64,000 nucleotides of DNA from Streptomyces roseifaciens (lineage in GTDB: Bacteria > Actinomycetota > Actinomycetes > Streptomycetales > Streptomycetaceae). The notes beneath the pieces are model-generated. The model saw only the letters and a program-made list of their open reading frames with translations, had not been told where the DNA came from and did no database searches. Both the position numbers and the translations under genes were made by a program. Within the stretch, counting starts at the first letter, position 1. Every line of letters begins with the position of its first letter. Where the stretch lies: contig NZ_LNBE01000004.1 of assembly GCF_001445655.1 (NCBI RefSeq), positions 2,863,218 through 2,927,217 of the forward strand. The letters run 5' to 3'. Shown piece after piece: positions 41,766 to 53,240 of the stretch.

Positions 41766-42263
41766 ATGGAAACGACTCCGCAGCTGCCGCGGTCGCCGCA
41801 GCCGCCTCAACTGCCCCACCTGCAGCTGACGATCGACTGCGCCGACCCCAAGCGGATGGTGGCCTTCTGGACGGAGGCGCTGGGGTACGTCCCCGAGCCC
41901 CCGCCGGAAGGCCACGCCACGTGGCGGGACTACTGGTCGGCCACGGGCGTGCCGGAAGCGGAACTGGCGGACGGCGCCGGGGAGACCCCGGAGTCGATCG
42001 TCGACCCCGCGGGGCGCGGACCGCGGGTGTGGTTCCAGCAGGTCCCCGAGCCGAAGACCACCAAGAACCGCGTCCACCTCGACCTCAAGGTGGGCGGCGG
42101 CCGTGGGGTCCCGCTGGCGACCCGTACGGTACGGGTCACCGTGGCGGTCGACCGGCTGACAGCGGCAGGGGCGACGGTGATCCGCGTGATGGACGAGCCG
42201 GGCATGGACTACTACGGCGTCGTACTCCAGGACCCGGAGGGCAACGAATTCTGCGTGGCGTGA
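41766..42263 (+). CDS. VOC-family (glyoxalase-like) protein
   Basis: A 165-residue protein of the vicinal-oxygen-chelate superfamily with two beta-alpha-beta-beta-beta modules. LQLTIDCADPKRMVAFWTEA begins the first and NRVHLDLKVG the second, ending in VLQDPEGNEFCVA, the family's typical close. It is of the glyoxalase_6 subtype common in Streptomyces. Metal-site residues (His or Glu at strand starts) are present in part, so function, whether resistance, dioxygenase-like or binding only, is unclear. The stop codon lies inside the left arm of a strong terminator hairpin. Confidence 0.9.
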   Translation: METTPQLPRSPQPPQLPHLQLTIDCADPKRMVAFWTEALGYVPEPPPEGHATWRDYWSATGVPEAELADGAGETPESIVDPAGRGPRVWFQQVPEPKTTKNRVHLDLKVGGGRGVPLATRTVRVTVAVDRLTAAGATVIRVMDEPGMDYYGVVLQDPEGNEFCVA

Positions 42264-42301
42264 ACGGGGGCGGGCGACGGCTGTCGCCCGCCCCCGTTCA
42301 C
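42260..42301 (+). terminator. Terminator hairpin overlapping the VOC stop codon
   Basis: Perfect 19-bp arms (42260-42278 / 42283-42301) on a GGCT loop; the stop codon at 42261-42263 lies in the stem. Confidence 0.82.
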
Positions 42302-42452
42302 GAACCGAAGCCCCACCTGTCCCTTCCCCGGGCGGCGCTCAGAGCGTTCAGGGGGCGTGTGGGTGTGCAGGGCATGTCCCGCGCTGGACGTGGGTTCGTC
42401 TGCGGCGGACGCTGCCGTTCGCATGCGCGGCTCTCGTGTGCCAGGGGGATAT

Positions 42453-44447
42453 GTGTACAGCGTTCTCTACGGCAGTTCCCGTATCACTCTCACCTCCGGC
42501 AGCGGTACCCGGCTCGAGCGTTCGGAGTTGCTTCTCCGCGACCCCGGTCCACGCCGTCGGCCGTCCGCTGCCGCACCCCTTCTCCTCGGGCGGGAGGAGG
42601 AGCTGGCCGCCGCCCGGACGGAATGTCTCGCCGGGCGGCCGGTGGAGTTCCATGCTCCCTGCGGGTTCGGAAAGACCAGCCTCCTCCTGGCCATTGCCGG
42701 GGGCGGCGGGAGGCGCAGCGCGTTCGCGCGCGTGGCCGGGAATCCGCTGGAGGACGTACTCCAACTGCTCATGGACGACTTGTACCTGTCCGTGGAGCGG
42801 GAACGGGTGAAGTACCCCCGGACGGTCTGCGAGCGGCTCGTCAATCACCTCCGGCCGCTGATCGTGCTGGACGAGGTGCCGCCCGGCTCGCGGATCCCGC
42901 GGCAGTTGTCGGCCGCCCTGCCCGACTGCGTGCTGGTGGTGGGCGCGGAGCGCCCCGTGCTGGGCGGGCCGGGGACGTCCCGGCTCCTGGCGGGGCTGCC
43001 GCCGGACGCCGCGCTCGACCTGTTCGCCCGCTCGCTGGGCCGCCCGGTACAGGACGCGGAACTGCCCGTCGTCCGGCGGTTGCTGGAAGCCGTACGGTTC
43101 CGGCCGCTGCACATCCGGCAGGCCGCGGCGCTGGTGCGGGCCGGGCACCCGGCCGAGACGCTGGCCCGCACGGCCGCGCGGGATCCGCGGGAGCTGGACC
43201 GGCTGAGTGCGGGTTCTCTGTCCGGGCCCGAGCGGACGGCCCTGGTGGCCTTGGCGCTCGTGGCCGGAACCCTGGTGCCGGGGAACTGGGTGTCGGCCGT
43301 CGGCGACATCACGTACGCGCTGCAGTCCCTGATCTCCCTGCACGAGCGCGGGCTCGTCGAGCGGCCGGAGGAGGACCGGTTCGGGCTGCCGGTGTGCCTG
43401 AAGGAGAGCCTGCGGGGGCTGTCGCTCGGTGCGATCTCGTTGAGTACGGGCGTCAACGGGCTCGCCGACTGGCTGGACGGCGCGCTGCGCGGCGACGTGC
43501 ACAGCCTCACGGATGCACTCCAAGGCGTGGAGGGCATCGTCGGCCTGCTCGGCGTCGCGGCCGAGCAGGGGGAGTGGCGGGGCGTGATCCGGCTGGCGAA
43601 GATCGCCGAAGCCGCGCTGTTCGCCGGCCTTCGGTGGCAGCAGTGGAAGGAGGTCCTGGAGAAGGGCGCGGAGGCGGCCAGGAGGATCGGCGACCGGGCG
43701 TCGGAGGCGCTGTTCTCCCACCAGCTGGGCACCGTGGCCTACGTCGAGGACCGCGCCGCGGACGCCCAGGCCCATTTGCGTCACGCGCTGCGGCTGCGGG
43801 AGGAACTGGGCGATACCTCAGGCGCGGGCCTGACCAGGGCGAACCTGGAGTACATGGCGCCGTCCGGGACCCTCCCGGGCGACGGCCGTGGCGGTGGCGG
43901 GGCCGGGCGCGACTGGGTCCGGCGGGCGGCGCCGTGGTGCGCAGGGCTGCTGGTCGCCGTCGTGGCCGTCGCTGCCGTGCGGGCAGTGGTTCCCGATGGC
44001 ACTCCGGGCCCGGCCCCGAGCCCCTCGGCTTCCGGCGTCAGCAGCAGCCCGGCCACCGCCGGGCCGACGGACCCCGGCCCTACCGACGAGGCGAGCAGCA
44101 CGCGCGACGGCACCAGCTCCGGTCCCGGCCCGAGCCCGGCCCGTACGACGAGTTCCCCGTCCAGCCCCGGTCCCAGTCCCAGCCCCAGTCCGACCCGTAC
44201 GAGCCCTTCCCCCAGCCCGAGCCCCAGCCGTACGACGGCGAGCCCCTCCCCGAGCCCCAGCCGTACGACAAGGAGTCCGTCCCCGAGCCCCAGCCGTACG
44301 ACGAGGAGTCCGTCCCCCAGTCCCAGCCCCAGCCGTACGAGCCCTTCCCCCAGCCCCAGTCCCAGCCCGAGCCGTACGACGCCGAGTCCGTCCCCCAGCC
44401 CCAGCAGCAAGAGCCCCAGCCATGACGACGGCGAGCGCTTGACGTAG
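42453..44447 (+). CDS. Membrane-anchored P-loop (STAND-like) protein with Ser/Pro-rich tail
   Basis: A 664-residue protein. After a short N-terminal segment (VLYGSSRITLTSGSGTRLER) comes a nucleotide-binding domain with Walker A APCGFGKTS (about 67-75), Walker B-like RPLIVLDEVPPGS, and a winged-helix/ARC-like part with LISLHERGLVERPEEDRFGL. A TPR-like stretch (about 365-470, GEWRGVIRLAKIAEAALFAG) follows. One helix (about 494-514, WCAGLLVAVVAVAAVRAVV) precedes about 150 residues of SPSPSPSRTT repeats. The GTG at 42453 has AGGGGGA just upstream; an ATG at 42423 would add ten residues. The layout suggests a cytosolic signalling ATPase tethered to a wall-directed tail. Function unknown. Confidence 0.85.
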   Translation: MYSVLYGSSRITLTSGSGTRLERSELLLRDPGPRRRPSAAAPLLLGREEELAAARTECLAGRPVEFHAPCGFGKTSLLLAIAGGGGRRSAFARVAGNPLEDVLQLLMDDLYLSVERERVKYPRTVCERLVNHLRPLIVLDEVPPGSRIPRQLSAALPDCVLVVGAERPVLGGPGTSRLLAGLPPDAALDLFARSLGRPVQDAELPVVRRLLEAVRFRPLHIRQAAALVRAGHPAETLARTAARDPRELDRLSAGSLSGPERTALVALALVAGTLVPGNWVSAVGDITYALQSLISLHERGLVERPEEDRFGLPVCLKESLRGLSLGAISLSTGVNGLADWLDGALRGDVHSLTDALQGVEGIVGLLGVAAEQGEWRGVIRLAKIAEAALFAGLRWQQWKEVLEKGAEAARRIGDRASEALFSHQLGTVAYVEDRAADAQAHLRHALRLREELGDTSGAGLTRANLEYMAPSGTLPGDGRGGGGAGRDWVRRAAPWCAGLLVAVVAVAAVRAVVPDGTPGPAPSPSASGVSSSPATAGPTDPGPTDEASSTRDGTSSGPGPSPARTTSSPSSPGPSPSPSPTRTSPSPSPSPSRTTASPSPSPSRTTRSPSPSPSRTTRSPSPSPSPSRTSPSPSPSPSPSRTTPSPSPSPSSKSPSHDDGERLT

Positions 44448-44483
44448 CCCCTGTCCCCCCGCTGCTGTCCCCCGCCCCGGTCC

Positions 44484-45083
44484 CTAAGCCGGCACCAGCC
44501 CCGCCACCAGCTCGGTCGCCTCCCTCGCCGGCACCCCCGCTGCCGTGAGCGCCGTCACCGCCGCCGAGCGGCCCGCTTCCGCCGGGCTCAGGACGCCGTC
44601 GTTGACCGCCTGGAGCAGGCCGAAGAGGATCTGCTCGCGGACGTAGGCCAGGGCGATGGCCGGCAGCGGGGAGGTGAAGCGGCCCTCGTCCAGGCCGCGT
44701 TGGAGCATCGCCGCGCACTCGCGGCGCACCGGCTCCAGGCGGCGGTGGATGCCTTCGACGGTGACGCTGCGCTGGGCCATGGAGATCAGCAGGCGGTAGC
44801 CGTCGGCGATCTCCCAGGCGGCGAGCATGGAGCGGGCCAGGGCCTGGGCGGGGTCGTCGACGTCGCGCAGGGCCTCCGCCTGGGCGATCTCGACCGAGTT
44901 CGCGGCGTCGTCGACGAGGGCGCTCATCAGCGCCTCGCGGCTGGGGAAGTGGCCGTAGACCGTGCGCCGGACGACACCTGCCGCCCGTGCGATCTGGTCC
45001 ATGCTCGCGTCCGGGTCGCGCAGCAGCTCCGCGAGCGCGATGTCCATGATGCGGCGGCGATTGGCGTCCGCTCTGCCGGCCAT
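44484..45083 (-). CDS. TetR-family transcriptional regulator
   Basis: A 199-residue TetR repressor. The HTH (about 8-55) reads RRRIMDIALAELLRDPDASM and IARAAGVVRRTVYGHFPSRE. The C-terminal domain carries helices typical of exporter regulators. The ATG at 45083 is used because the HTH follows at once; a longer frame upstream has no homology. It diverges from an MFS exporter across 199 bp that holds palindromes starting TTGCACA, so it very probably represses that exporter and itself. The ligand is likely a drug-like molecule carried by the pump. Confidence 0.92.
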   Translation of the reverse strand: MAGRADANRRRIMDIALAELLRDPDASMDQIARAAGVVRRTVYGHFPSREALMSALVDDAANSVEIAQAEALRDVDDPAQALARSMLAAWEIADGYRLLISMAQRSVTVEGIHRRLEPVRRECAAMLQRGLDEGRFTSPLPAIALAYVREQILFGLLQAVNDGVLSPAEAGRSAAVTALTAAGVPAREATELVAGLVPA

Positions 45084-45216
45084 TGGTCTCTTCTCTGTCC
45101 GTGGAGTCCCGTGGAGTCTCTGCATCGAGTCTCTGCCGAGGAGGGGGGCTTCGGGCGCAGCCTCCGTGGCCGACATCCTGCACCTCATTTTGCACCGGGC
45201 GTCGCCGTCCCGTAAT

Positions 45217-45252
45217 TTGCACACTGCTGTGTAATTGCACAACCGTGTGCAA
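45217..45252. promoter_or_regulatory. Paired TTGCACA-type operators of the TetR/MFS divergon
   Basis: A perfect site TTGCACA-N4-TGTGCAA at 45235-45252 and a degenerate one (TTGCACAC-TGCT-GTGTAA, 45217-45234) directly abut, 31 bp before the MFS start. This is a typical TetR operator arrangement with two dimers. Confidence 0.75.
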
Positions 45253-45282
45253 GATAGTGCGCAAGACAGGAAGGGGTGACCG

Positions 45283-46965
45283 ATGGGCCTCGCGATGTCG
45301 ACACCGGTCGACGAGATGGACGGTCCGTACAAGAGGCGATGGGCCGCGCTGGGCGTGCTCTGCATCAGCCTGCTGATCATCGTCATGGCCAACACGTCCC
45401 TGACGGTCGCCGCCCCCGACATGGTCCAGGACCTCGGCCTGGGCAGCTCCGACCTGCAGTGGGTCATCGACGGCTACACCGTCCCGTACGCCGCGCTGAT
45501 GCTGATCCTCGGCGCCGTCGGCGACAAGTACAGCCGCCGCGGAGCGCTCGTTCTCGGCCTTCTCGTCTTCGGCGCGGCCTCCGTCGCCGGATCGATGGTC
45601 GACAGCTCGGCCGGGGTCATCGCGTCGCGCGCCGTCATGGGCGTCGGCGCGGCCATGATCATGCCGGCCACGCTGTCCCTGCTCGCCGCGACCTTCCCGC
45701 GCGAGGAGCGCGCCAAGGCCATCACCATCTGGACGGCCACCGCCGGTCTGGCCATCGCCGTCGGCCCGCTCGTGGCCGGTGCGCTGCTGGAGGACCACGG
45801 CTGGGCCTCCACCTTCCTCATCAACGTGCCGATCGCCTTCCTCGGCATCATCGGCGCGCTGGCGCTCGTCCCGCCCTCCAGGGCGACGGGTCCCGGCAAG
45901 GAGGCGGCCAGGATCGACTACATCGGCGGCCTGCTGTCCGTCGTGTGGGTCGGCTCGCTCATCTACATGATCATCGAGGGCCCGCACTTCGGCTGGGGCG
46001 CCAAGGCGATCGCCGCCGCGGTCATCGCGGGCGTCGGCCTGGTCCTCTTCGTCCTCTGGGAGCTGCGCCACCCGCACCCGGTCCTGGACGTCCGCCGCTT
46101 CGCCCAGCGCGCGTTCGCCGGGTCGACCATGGCCGTCGCGCTGTTCTTCCTCGCCGTCTTCGGTGCGTTCTACTACCTCACCCAGCACCTGCAGTTCGTC
46201 CTCGGCTACTCGCCGCTGGACACCGGCGTGCGGATGCTGCCGCTGGCCGGCGCGGTGTTCGTGGGCGGTGCGCTGACCGCGGTCCTCACCCCCAAGGTGG
46301 GCATGAAGGTCACCGTGGCGTGCGGCATGACCGTCGGCACGGTCGCCATCGCGCTGCTCGCCCGCGTCGACGAGTCCTCCACGTACGACGACTTCGTCCT
46401 GCCGCTGATCATCCTGGGCCTGGCCATCGGCCTGTCCCTGTCGCCGTGCACCAACGCCATCATGGGCTCCTTCCCGGAGGACCAGCTGGGCGTCGGCGGC
46501 GCCGTCAACAGCACCTCGATCGAGATGGGCGGCTCCCTGGGCATCGCCATCCTCGGCACCGTGCTCGCCAAGACCTACTCCTCCAACCTCGGTGACGCCG
46601 CCGCGAAGGCGGCCGAGGCCGGCGGCCCCAGGCTGCCGGAGAAGGCGCTCGCCGTCGCGCAGGACTCGGTGGGCGCGGGCCTGGCCGTGGCCAAGGAGGT
46701 CGGCAAGCAGGTCGCGGCCGGCGCGGCGCCGAAGGTCGGCCCGGAGAAGGCCGCCGCCCTCGGGGCGCAGCAGGCGCAGACCGTGGTCGAGGCCGTGCAC
46801 AAGTCGTTCGCGGACGCCGTCGCCCACACCAGCGTCGTCGGCGCGGTCGTCCTCGGCGTGGGCACGGTGCTGGTCGCCTTCCTGCTGCCGGGCCGTGAGA
46901 AGAGCAAGCCGGAGGCCGCGGCGGCGGCCGGCGCCGAGGCCGAGAAGGAGACGGCCGCGGCCTGA
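45283..46965 (+). CDS. MFS drug exporter, DHA2 (14-TM) type
   Basis: A 560-residue proton-linked exporter of the DHA2 family. Fourteen hydrophobic segments are visible, starting GVLCISLLIIVMANTSLTVA. Motif C-like GLAIAVGPLVAGALLEDHGW, motif A-like LGAVGDKYSRRGALVLG and the DHA2-typical LQWVIDGYTVPYAALMLILG are present. The last 110 residues hold an Ala/Lys/Val-rich loop before the final helix (VGAVVLGVGTVLVAFLLPGR) and an acidic Ala-rich tail. The ATG at 45283 follows GGAAGGGG; an ATG at 45295 is possible. It is divergent from its probable TetR repressor. Confidence 0.94.
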   Translation: MGLAMSTPVDEMDGPYKRRWAALGVLCISLLIIVMANTSLTVAAPDMVQDLGLGSSDLQWVIDGYTVPYAALMLILGAVGDKYSRRGALVLGLLVFGAASVAGSMVDSSAGVIASRAVMGVGAAMIMPATLSLLAATFPREERAKAITIWTATAGLAIAVGPLVAGALLEDHGWASTFLINVPIAFLGIIGALALVPPSRATGPGKEAARIDYIGGLLSVVWVGSLIYMIIEGPHFGWGAKAIAAAVIAGVGLVLFVLWELRHPHPVLDVRRFAQRAFAGSTMAVALFFLAVFGAFYYLTQHLQFVLGYSPLDTGVRMLPLAGAVFVGGALTAVLTPKVGMKVTVACGMTVGTVAIALLARVDESSTYDDFVLPLIILGLAIGLSLSPCTNAIMGSFPEDQLGVGGAVNSTSIEMGGSLGIAILGTVLAKTYSSNLGDAAAKAAEAGGPRLPEKALAVAQDSVGAGLAVAKEVGKQVAAGAAPKVGPEKAAALGAQQAQTVVEAVHKSFADAVAHTSVVGAVVLGVGTVLVAFLLPGREKSKPEAAAAAGAEAEKETAAA

Positions 46966-46984
46966 AGCCGCCAGACCTCCGTAT

Positions 46985-47016
46985 GGAGCCCCGGACCCCT
47001 GTGGGTCCGGGGCTCC
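46985..47016. terminator. Bidirectional hairpin between MFS and glgB
   Basis: Perfect 14-bp arms (GGAGCCCCGGACCC and its complement) on a CTGT loop between the two convergent stop codons. Confidence 0.82.
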
Positions 47017-47037
47017 GTCATGCCGCCGGGGCCGTCC

Positions 47038-49467
47038 TCACACCGCCCGCCACCACACCGTCGCCAGCGGCGGCAGCGTCACCGTGATGCTCGCCGGGCG
47101 GCCGTGGTGGCGGGTGGCCTCCGTCTTGACCGGGTCGGGGGTGGTGACGCCGCTGCCGCCGTAGCGGCCGGCGTCCGTGTTGAGGATCTCCTGCCACGCC
47201 GTGAACCGGCCGGGCACGCCCAGGGCGTAGCCGTGCCGCACCACGGGGGAGAAGTTGCTGACGGCCAGCAGGGGCGCGCCCTGGGCGTCGAAGCGCAGGA
47301 AGGCGAAGACGTTGTCCTCCGCCGCGTCGCCCACCACCCACTCGAAGCCCTCGGGGACGGTGTCCCGCTGCCACAGGGCGGGCGTGGCCAGGTAGGCGGA
47401 GTTCAGGTCGCGGACCAGGTCCCGTACGCCCCGGTGGTCCGCCTCGGCGGAGTAGGACGGGTCGAGCAGCCACCAGTCGGGGCCGTGGGCCTCGGACCAC
47501 TCGGCCCCCTGCGCGAACTCCTGGCCCATGAAGAGCAGCTGCTTGCCCGGGTGCGCCCACATGAAGCCGAGGTAGGCCCGGTGGTTCGCGCGCTGCTGCC
47601 ACCAGTCGCCCGGCATCTTCGACACCAGGGCGCGCTTGCCGTGGACGACCTCGTCGTGCGAGATCGGCAGCACGTAGTTCTCGCTGTACGCGTAGATCAT
47701 CGAGAACGTCATCTCGCCGTGGTGGTACTTGCGGTGCACCGGCTCCTTCGAGACGTAGACGAGGGAGTCGTGCATCCAGCCCATGTTCCACTTCAGGCCG
47801 AAGCCGAGGCCGCCGAAGCCGCCCGCCCCGATGTGGTGCGTGGCGCGGGTGACGCCGTCCCAGGCCGTGGACTCCTCGGCGACGGTGACGACGCCGGGGC
47901 AGCGGCGGTAGACGGTCGCGTTCATCTCCTGCAGGAACGCCACCGCGTCCAGGTTCTCCCGGCCGCCGTGGACGTTCGGCGTCCACTGGCCGGCTTCGCG
48001 GGAGTAGTCGAGGTAGAGCATGGAGGCGACGGCGTCCACCCGGAGCCCGTCGATGTGGAACTCCTCGCACCAGTAGACGGCGTTGGCCACGAGGAAGTTG
48101 CGCACCTCCGTACGGCCGTAGTCGAACTCCAGCGTGCCCCAGTCGGGGTGCGCGGCGCGCAGCGGGTCCGCGGGCTCGTACAGCGGCCGCCCGTCGAACT
48201 CGGCCAGCGCCCACTCGTCGCGCGGGAAGTGCGCAGGCACCCAGTCCATGAGCACCCCGATGCCGGCCGCGTGCAGCGCGTCCACCAGGTGCTTGAAGTC
48301 GTCCGGGGTGCCCAGGCGGGCGGTGGGGGCGTAGAAGCCGGTGATCTGGTAGCCCCAGGAGCCGCCGAAGGGGTGCTCGGCGATCGGCATCAGCTCCACG
48401 TGCGTGAACCCGAGGTCCTTGACGTACGCGGGCAGCTGCTCGGCCAGCTGCCGGTACGTCAGGCCGGGGCGCCAGGAGGGCAGGTGCACCTCGTAGACCG
48501 AGAAGGGGTGCTCGTGGACGGGCTTCTCCGTGCGGGCCGCCATCCACTCCGCGTCCTGCCAGGTGTGGTGCGAGGCGTGCACGACCGACGCGTTCGCCGG
48601 CGGGGCCTCCGTGCGGCGCGCCATGGGGTCCGCGCGCATGGTGTGCGAGCCGTCCGGGCACGTGATCTCGAACTTGTACAGCGCCCCCTCGCCGATGTCC
48701 GGCAGGAACAGCTCCCACACCCCGGACGCGCCCAGCGACCGCATGGGGTGGCCCGTGCCGTCCCAGTAGTTGAAGTCGCCGACGACCCGTACGCCCAGGG
48801 CGTTCGGCGCCCACACCGTGAACCGGGTCCCCGCCACCTCCTCGTGCACCATCGGCGTCGCGCCCAGCGCCTGCCACAGCTGCTCGTGGCGGCCCTCGTG
48901 GATCAGGTGCAGGTCGAGGTCGCCGAGCGCGGGCAGGAAGCGGTACGGGTCGCGGACCTCCAGCTCCGTGTCCTCGTAGCCCACCAGCAGGCGGTAGTCG
49001 GGGAGCTCGCTGAGGGGCAGCACCGCCGCGAAGAGGCCGTCCCCCTCGTCGTACAGCTCCACCCGCAGGCCCTTCGCGCTGACCGCCACGGAGCGTGCGA
49101 AGGGGCGCAGGGTGCGGAACGCCACGCCGCCGGGCACCGGGTGCGCTCCCAGCAGGCCGTGCGGGTCGTGGTGCGCGCCGTGCAGCAGCCGGTCGCGGTC
49201 CTCCGTGCCCAGCGGCTCGGCGGGCCGCACCCCGCGCCGCGCCGGGGGCGTGCGCTTCGGGCCCCGTGCCGCTGCGGGCTTGCGCGGCGCGTCCTCCTTG
49301 CGCGGCGCGTCCTCCGCTCCGGGCAGCAGGCCGGGCACCGGTTCGGGCTCCCGCTCCGCCTTCGCGCCCCGCCCCGGCAGGAACGTGGCCGGGACCCCTC
49401 GCGCGGCACCGGGATCTCCGGGTCCGGGCTCGTGGGGCGAACGACGGGACGGCGGTCGAGCGGTCAC
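47038..49467 (-). CDS. glgB: 1,4-alpha-glucan branching enzyme
   Basis: An 809-residue GH13 branching enzyme, adding alpha-1,6 branches to the glucan made by GlgE. An Arg/Pro/Ala-rich leader of about 80 residues precedes the N-terminal beta domains ([40 protein letters not shown]). The catalytic barrel has [14 protein letters not shown], the nucleophile Asp in [20 protein letters not shown], the acid Glu in [13 protein letters not shown], and the stabilising Asp in [12 protein letters not shown]. The GTG at 49467 is chosen for its GAGGAG ribosome site. It is the last gene of the glgE-treS-mak-glgB set, 97 bp after mak. Confidence 0.96.
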   Translation of the reverse strand: MTARPPSRRSPHEPGPGDPGAARGVPATFLPGRGAKAEREPEPVPGLLPGAEDAPRKEDAPRKPAAARGPKRTPPARRGVRPAEPLGTEDRDRLLHGAHHDPHGLLGAHPVPGGVAFRTLRPFARSVAVSAKGLRVELYDEGDGLFAAVLPLSELPDYRLLVGYEDTELEVRDPYRFLPALGDLDLHLIHEGRHEQLWQALGATPMVHEEVAGTRFTVWAPNALGVRVVGDFNYWDGTGHPMRSLGASGVWELFLPDIGEGALYKFEITCPDGSHTMRADPMARRTEAPPANASVVHASHHTWQDAEWMAARTEKPVHEHPFSVYEVHLPSWRPGLTYRQLAEQLPAYVKDLGFTHVELMPIAEHPFGGSWGYQITGFYAPTARLGTPDDFKHLVDALHAAGIGVLMDWVPAHFPRDEWALAEFDGRPLYEPADPLRAAHPDWGTLEFDYGRTEVRNFLVANAVYWCEEFHIDGLRVDAVASMLYLDYSREAGQWTPNVHGGRENLDAVAFLQEMNATVYRRCPGVVTVAEESTAWDGVTRATHHIGAGGFGGLGFGLKWNMGWMHDSLVYVSKEPVHRKYHHGEMTFSMIYAYSENYVLPISHDEVVHGKRALVSKMPGDWWQQRANHRAYLGFMWAHPGKQLLFMGQEFAQGAEWSEAHGPDWWLLDPSYSAEADHRGVRDLVRDLNSAYLATPALWQRDTVPEGFEWVVGDAAEDNVFAFLRFDAQGAPLLAVSNFSPVVRHGYALGVPGRFTAWQEILNTDAGRYGGSGVTTPDPVKTEATRHHGRPASITVTLPPLATVWWRAV

Positions 49468-49564
49468 GGTGCGGTCCTCCTCGGAGCCTCCCGGCCGGCG
49501 GCGCCGGGAGCGGAATCGGTGGTACGGGAACGGCGGGAACAGCGGGGACGGCGGGAAAGGGGAG

Positions 49565-51184
49565 TCACGGGGTCTGCTCCCTCTCCGGACGGGACGGGCG
49601 CCCGCCCGGCGGGCCGGCCGCACCGGGCGGCTCCGCCGCGCCCCCCGCCGGCTCCGCCAGCCGGCGGATGGCCGCCATCGGGACCGGGAGCCAGTCCGGG
49701 CGGTGCCGGGCCTCGTAGAGGACTTCGTAGACGGCCTTGTCCGTCTCGTGGGCGCGCAGCAGCTGCGGGTCCTCGCGCGGATCGCCGTGCACCGAGCCGT
49801 AGCCCTCGCAGAACGCGGCGCGGGCGCGCTCGGACCAGCTGGTGCCGCTCGCCCGGCCGACCGCCGCCGCGTAGTCGAAGGAGCGCAGCATGCCGGCGAC
49901 GTCGCGGGCGGTCGGCTGCGGCCGGGAGCGTTCGGCCAGGGGCCGGGCCGGCTCGCCCTCGAAGTCGATCAGGGCCCAGCGCCCGTCCTCGGCGGTGCGC
50001 AGCGCCTGTCCGAGGTGGAGGTCGCCGTGGATGCGCTGGGCGCGCCACGTGCGCCCGGCGCGGCCGAGGGCGGCCAGGTCGTCGTAGGCGCTCCGCAGGG
50101 CGGCCCGGAACGGGCGCAGCGCCGGGACGGCGTCGGCGGCGGCGTCCAGGCGGCGGGTCATGGCGGCGGCGAGGTGCTCGAGCTGGGGGCGGCGCAGCAC
50201 CACCGTGGGCAGCGCCTCGGCGAGCGCGCCGTGCACTTCGGCGGTGGCGTGGCCGAGCGCGCGGGCGGAGGCGGTGAAGTCGGCGCGGACGGCGAGGGCG
50301 CTGAGGGCCAGCTGCCAGCCGTCGGCGGAGCCGGGCAGGTAGGGCTGGAGCACGCCGAGCGTCATGGGTTCGGTGCCCGCGCCGGGCACGACGGCCTCGA
50401 ACCAGGCGGCGGGGGCGGGCACCCGGGCGCAGCCGGTGCCGGCGAGGGCGCGGGGGAGTTCGAGGTCGGGGTTGGTGCCGGGGCAGACGCGGCGGAAGAG
50501 CTTGAGGATATACGTTTCGCCGTAGACGACCGAGGAGTTGGACTGTTCGGCGCCGATGAGGCGGGGGGCGAGCCCGGCGCCGATCACGACGCCCTCCTCG
50601 CGGCTGAAGCGCAGCGGTCCGAGCCGGCCGGGCAGCCGCAGCCGCTCCAGCAGGAGGCTGGCCAGCCGGGGGTCGGTCAGGCCCTCGTAGACGGCGCGGC
50701 CGTGCAGCGGGCCGCCGACGGGGCGGCCGATGAGCGCGGGCGCCAGGTGCGGCGGCAGGACGTCGTGGACGCCGAGCAGGAGCTGGTAGCAGTCGTCGGT
50801 GCCGGCGTGGACGGCGGGGGCGGCGTTGGCCGGGGCGTCCGCGGGCCGGCCGCCGGCGGGGGCGCCGGGCTGCTGGGCGCGGACGAGCAGGTGGAGCAGG
50901 CCGGGGACGGTGGCGCCGGTGTGGTGGGGCAGCAGCTCGGTGGCGGCGACGAGCGTGAAGCCGGTGATGGGACGGCCCTTGCCCGCGAACCACCGCTGAC
51001 GCGGCAGCCACTCGGAGAGCAGCGGCACCAGCGAGCCCAGCAGCCCCGCATCGGCGGCCTCCTGGCCCGGTGCGTGGGCCGCGGGAGCGGCGCGGACCGA
51101 GGACAGCAGCGGACCGGGGGCGCCCCCCTTCCGTCCGGTGTCCCGGCGTCCGGTGCCCCGGCGGGACGGTGCAGCGTCCGACAT
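49565..51184 (-). CDS. mak: Maltokinase (Pep2)
   Basis: A 539-residue maltokinase that phosphorylates maltose to maltose-1-phosphate, the GlgE substrate. The protein-kinase-like fold has an N-terminal cap ([20 protein letters not shown]), the catalytic segment [20 protein letters not shown] and the metal Asp in [37 protein letters not shown] carries the ATP-binding lysine. A disordered Arg/Gly/Ala leader of about 45 residues precedes it. The ATG at 51184 follows GGAAAGGA. It lies 322 bp downstream of treS, an unusually long gap for this operon. Confidence 0.95.
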   Translation of the reverse strand: MSDAAPSRRGTGRRDTGRKGGAPGPLLSSVRAAPAAHAPGQEAADAGLLGSLVPLLSEWLPRQRWFAGKGRPITGFTLVAATELLPHHTGATVPGLLHLLVRAQQPGAPAGGRPADAPANAAPAVHAGTDDCYQLLLGVHDVLPPHLAPALIGRPVGGPLHGRAVYEGLTDPRLASLLLERLRLPGRLGPLRFSREEGVVIGAGLAPRLIGAEQSNSSVVYGETYILKLFRRVCPGTNPDLELPRALAGTGCARVPAPAAWFEAVVPGAGTEPMTLGVLQPYLPGSADGWQLALSALAVRADFTASARALGHATAEVHGALAEALPTVVLRRPQLEHLAAAMTRRLDAAADAVPALRPFRAALRSAYDDLAALGRAGRTWRAQRIHGDLHLGQALRTAEDGRWALIDFEGEPARPLAERSRPQPTARDVAGMLRSFDYAAAVGRASGTSWSERARAAFCEGYGSVHGDPREDPQLLRAHETDKAVYEVLYEARHRPDWLPVPMAAIRRLAEPAGGAAEPPGAAGPPGGRPSRPEREQTP

Positions 51185-51506
51185 GGCGTCGCGTCCTTTC
51201 CCCGGGGCACGGCATATGGGGCAAAGTGTCCCGGATCGCGGTCCCGGATTGCGGCATTGACCGGTGCGCGGTGCTGGGGTCCCCCGCCGGAGGCGGGGGG
51301 TGTCGGGCGAGGATCGTCCGTTCGGTCGGCGCCTGCGGCCCCTGGTGCGGGCGTGCGGCGGCCGGGCAGCGGCCCCGCGGCGGTCCCGAAGCGGAAGCGA
51401 TCCGTTCGGCCCGGCCCGTGCGTAGTAGTGAGGGTGCCCAGGGTTCGCGGGGGAAAACCGCCCGTGCGCGACGGGCCGGCGGGCGCCGGCGCGCACGGGA
51501 GCGCCC
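51185..51506 (-). other. 322-bp gap between treS and mak
   Basis: No gene is seen here. It holds a perfect GC hairpin at 51281-51299 (CCCCCGCC-GGA-GGCGGGGG), a common Streptomyces type that may partly end the treS transcript. A separate promoter for mak-glgB could lie in the rest, but no clear -10/-35 pair stands out. Confidence 0.55.

Positions 51507-53236
<1,730 letters not shown>

Positions 53237-53240
<4 letters not shown>

Noticed and set aside
41921..44425. Overlapping 834-codon frame ending in a PQPYDE-rich stretch
   Set aside because: It overlaps the VOC and P-loop genes in another frame. Its start lies inside the VOC gene and the Pro/Gln repeats are a by-product of the SPSPSRTT-coding repeats.
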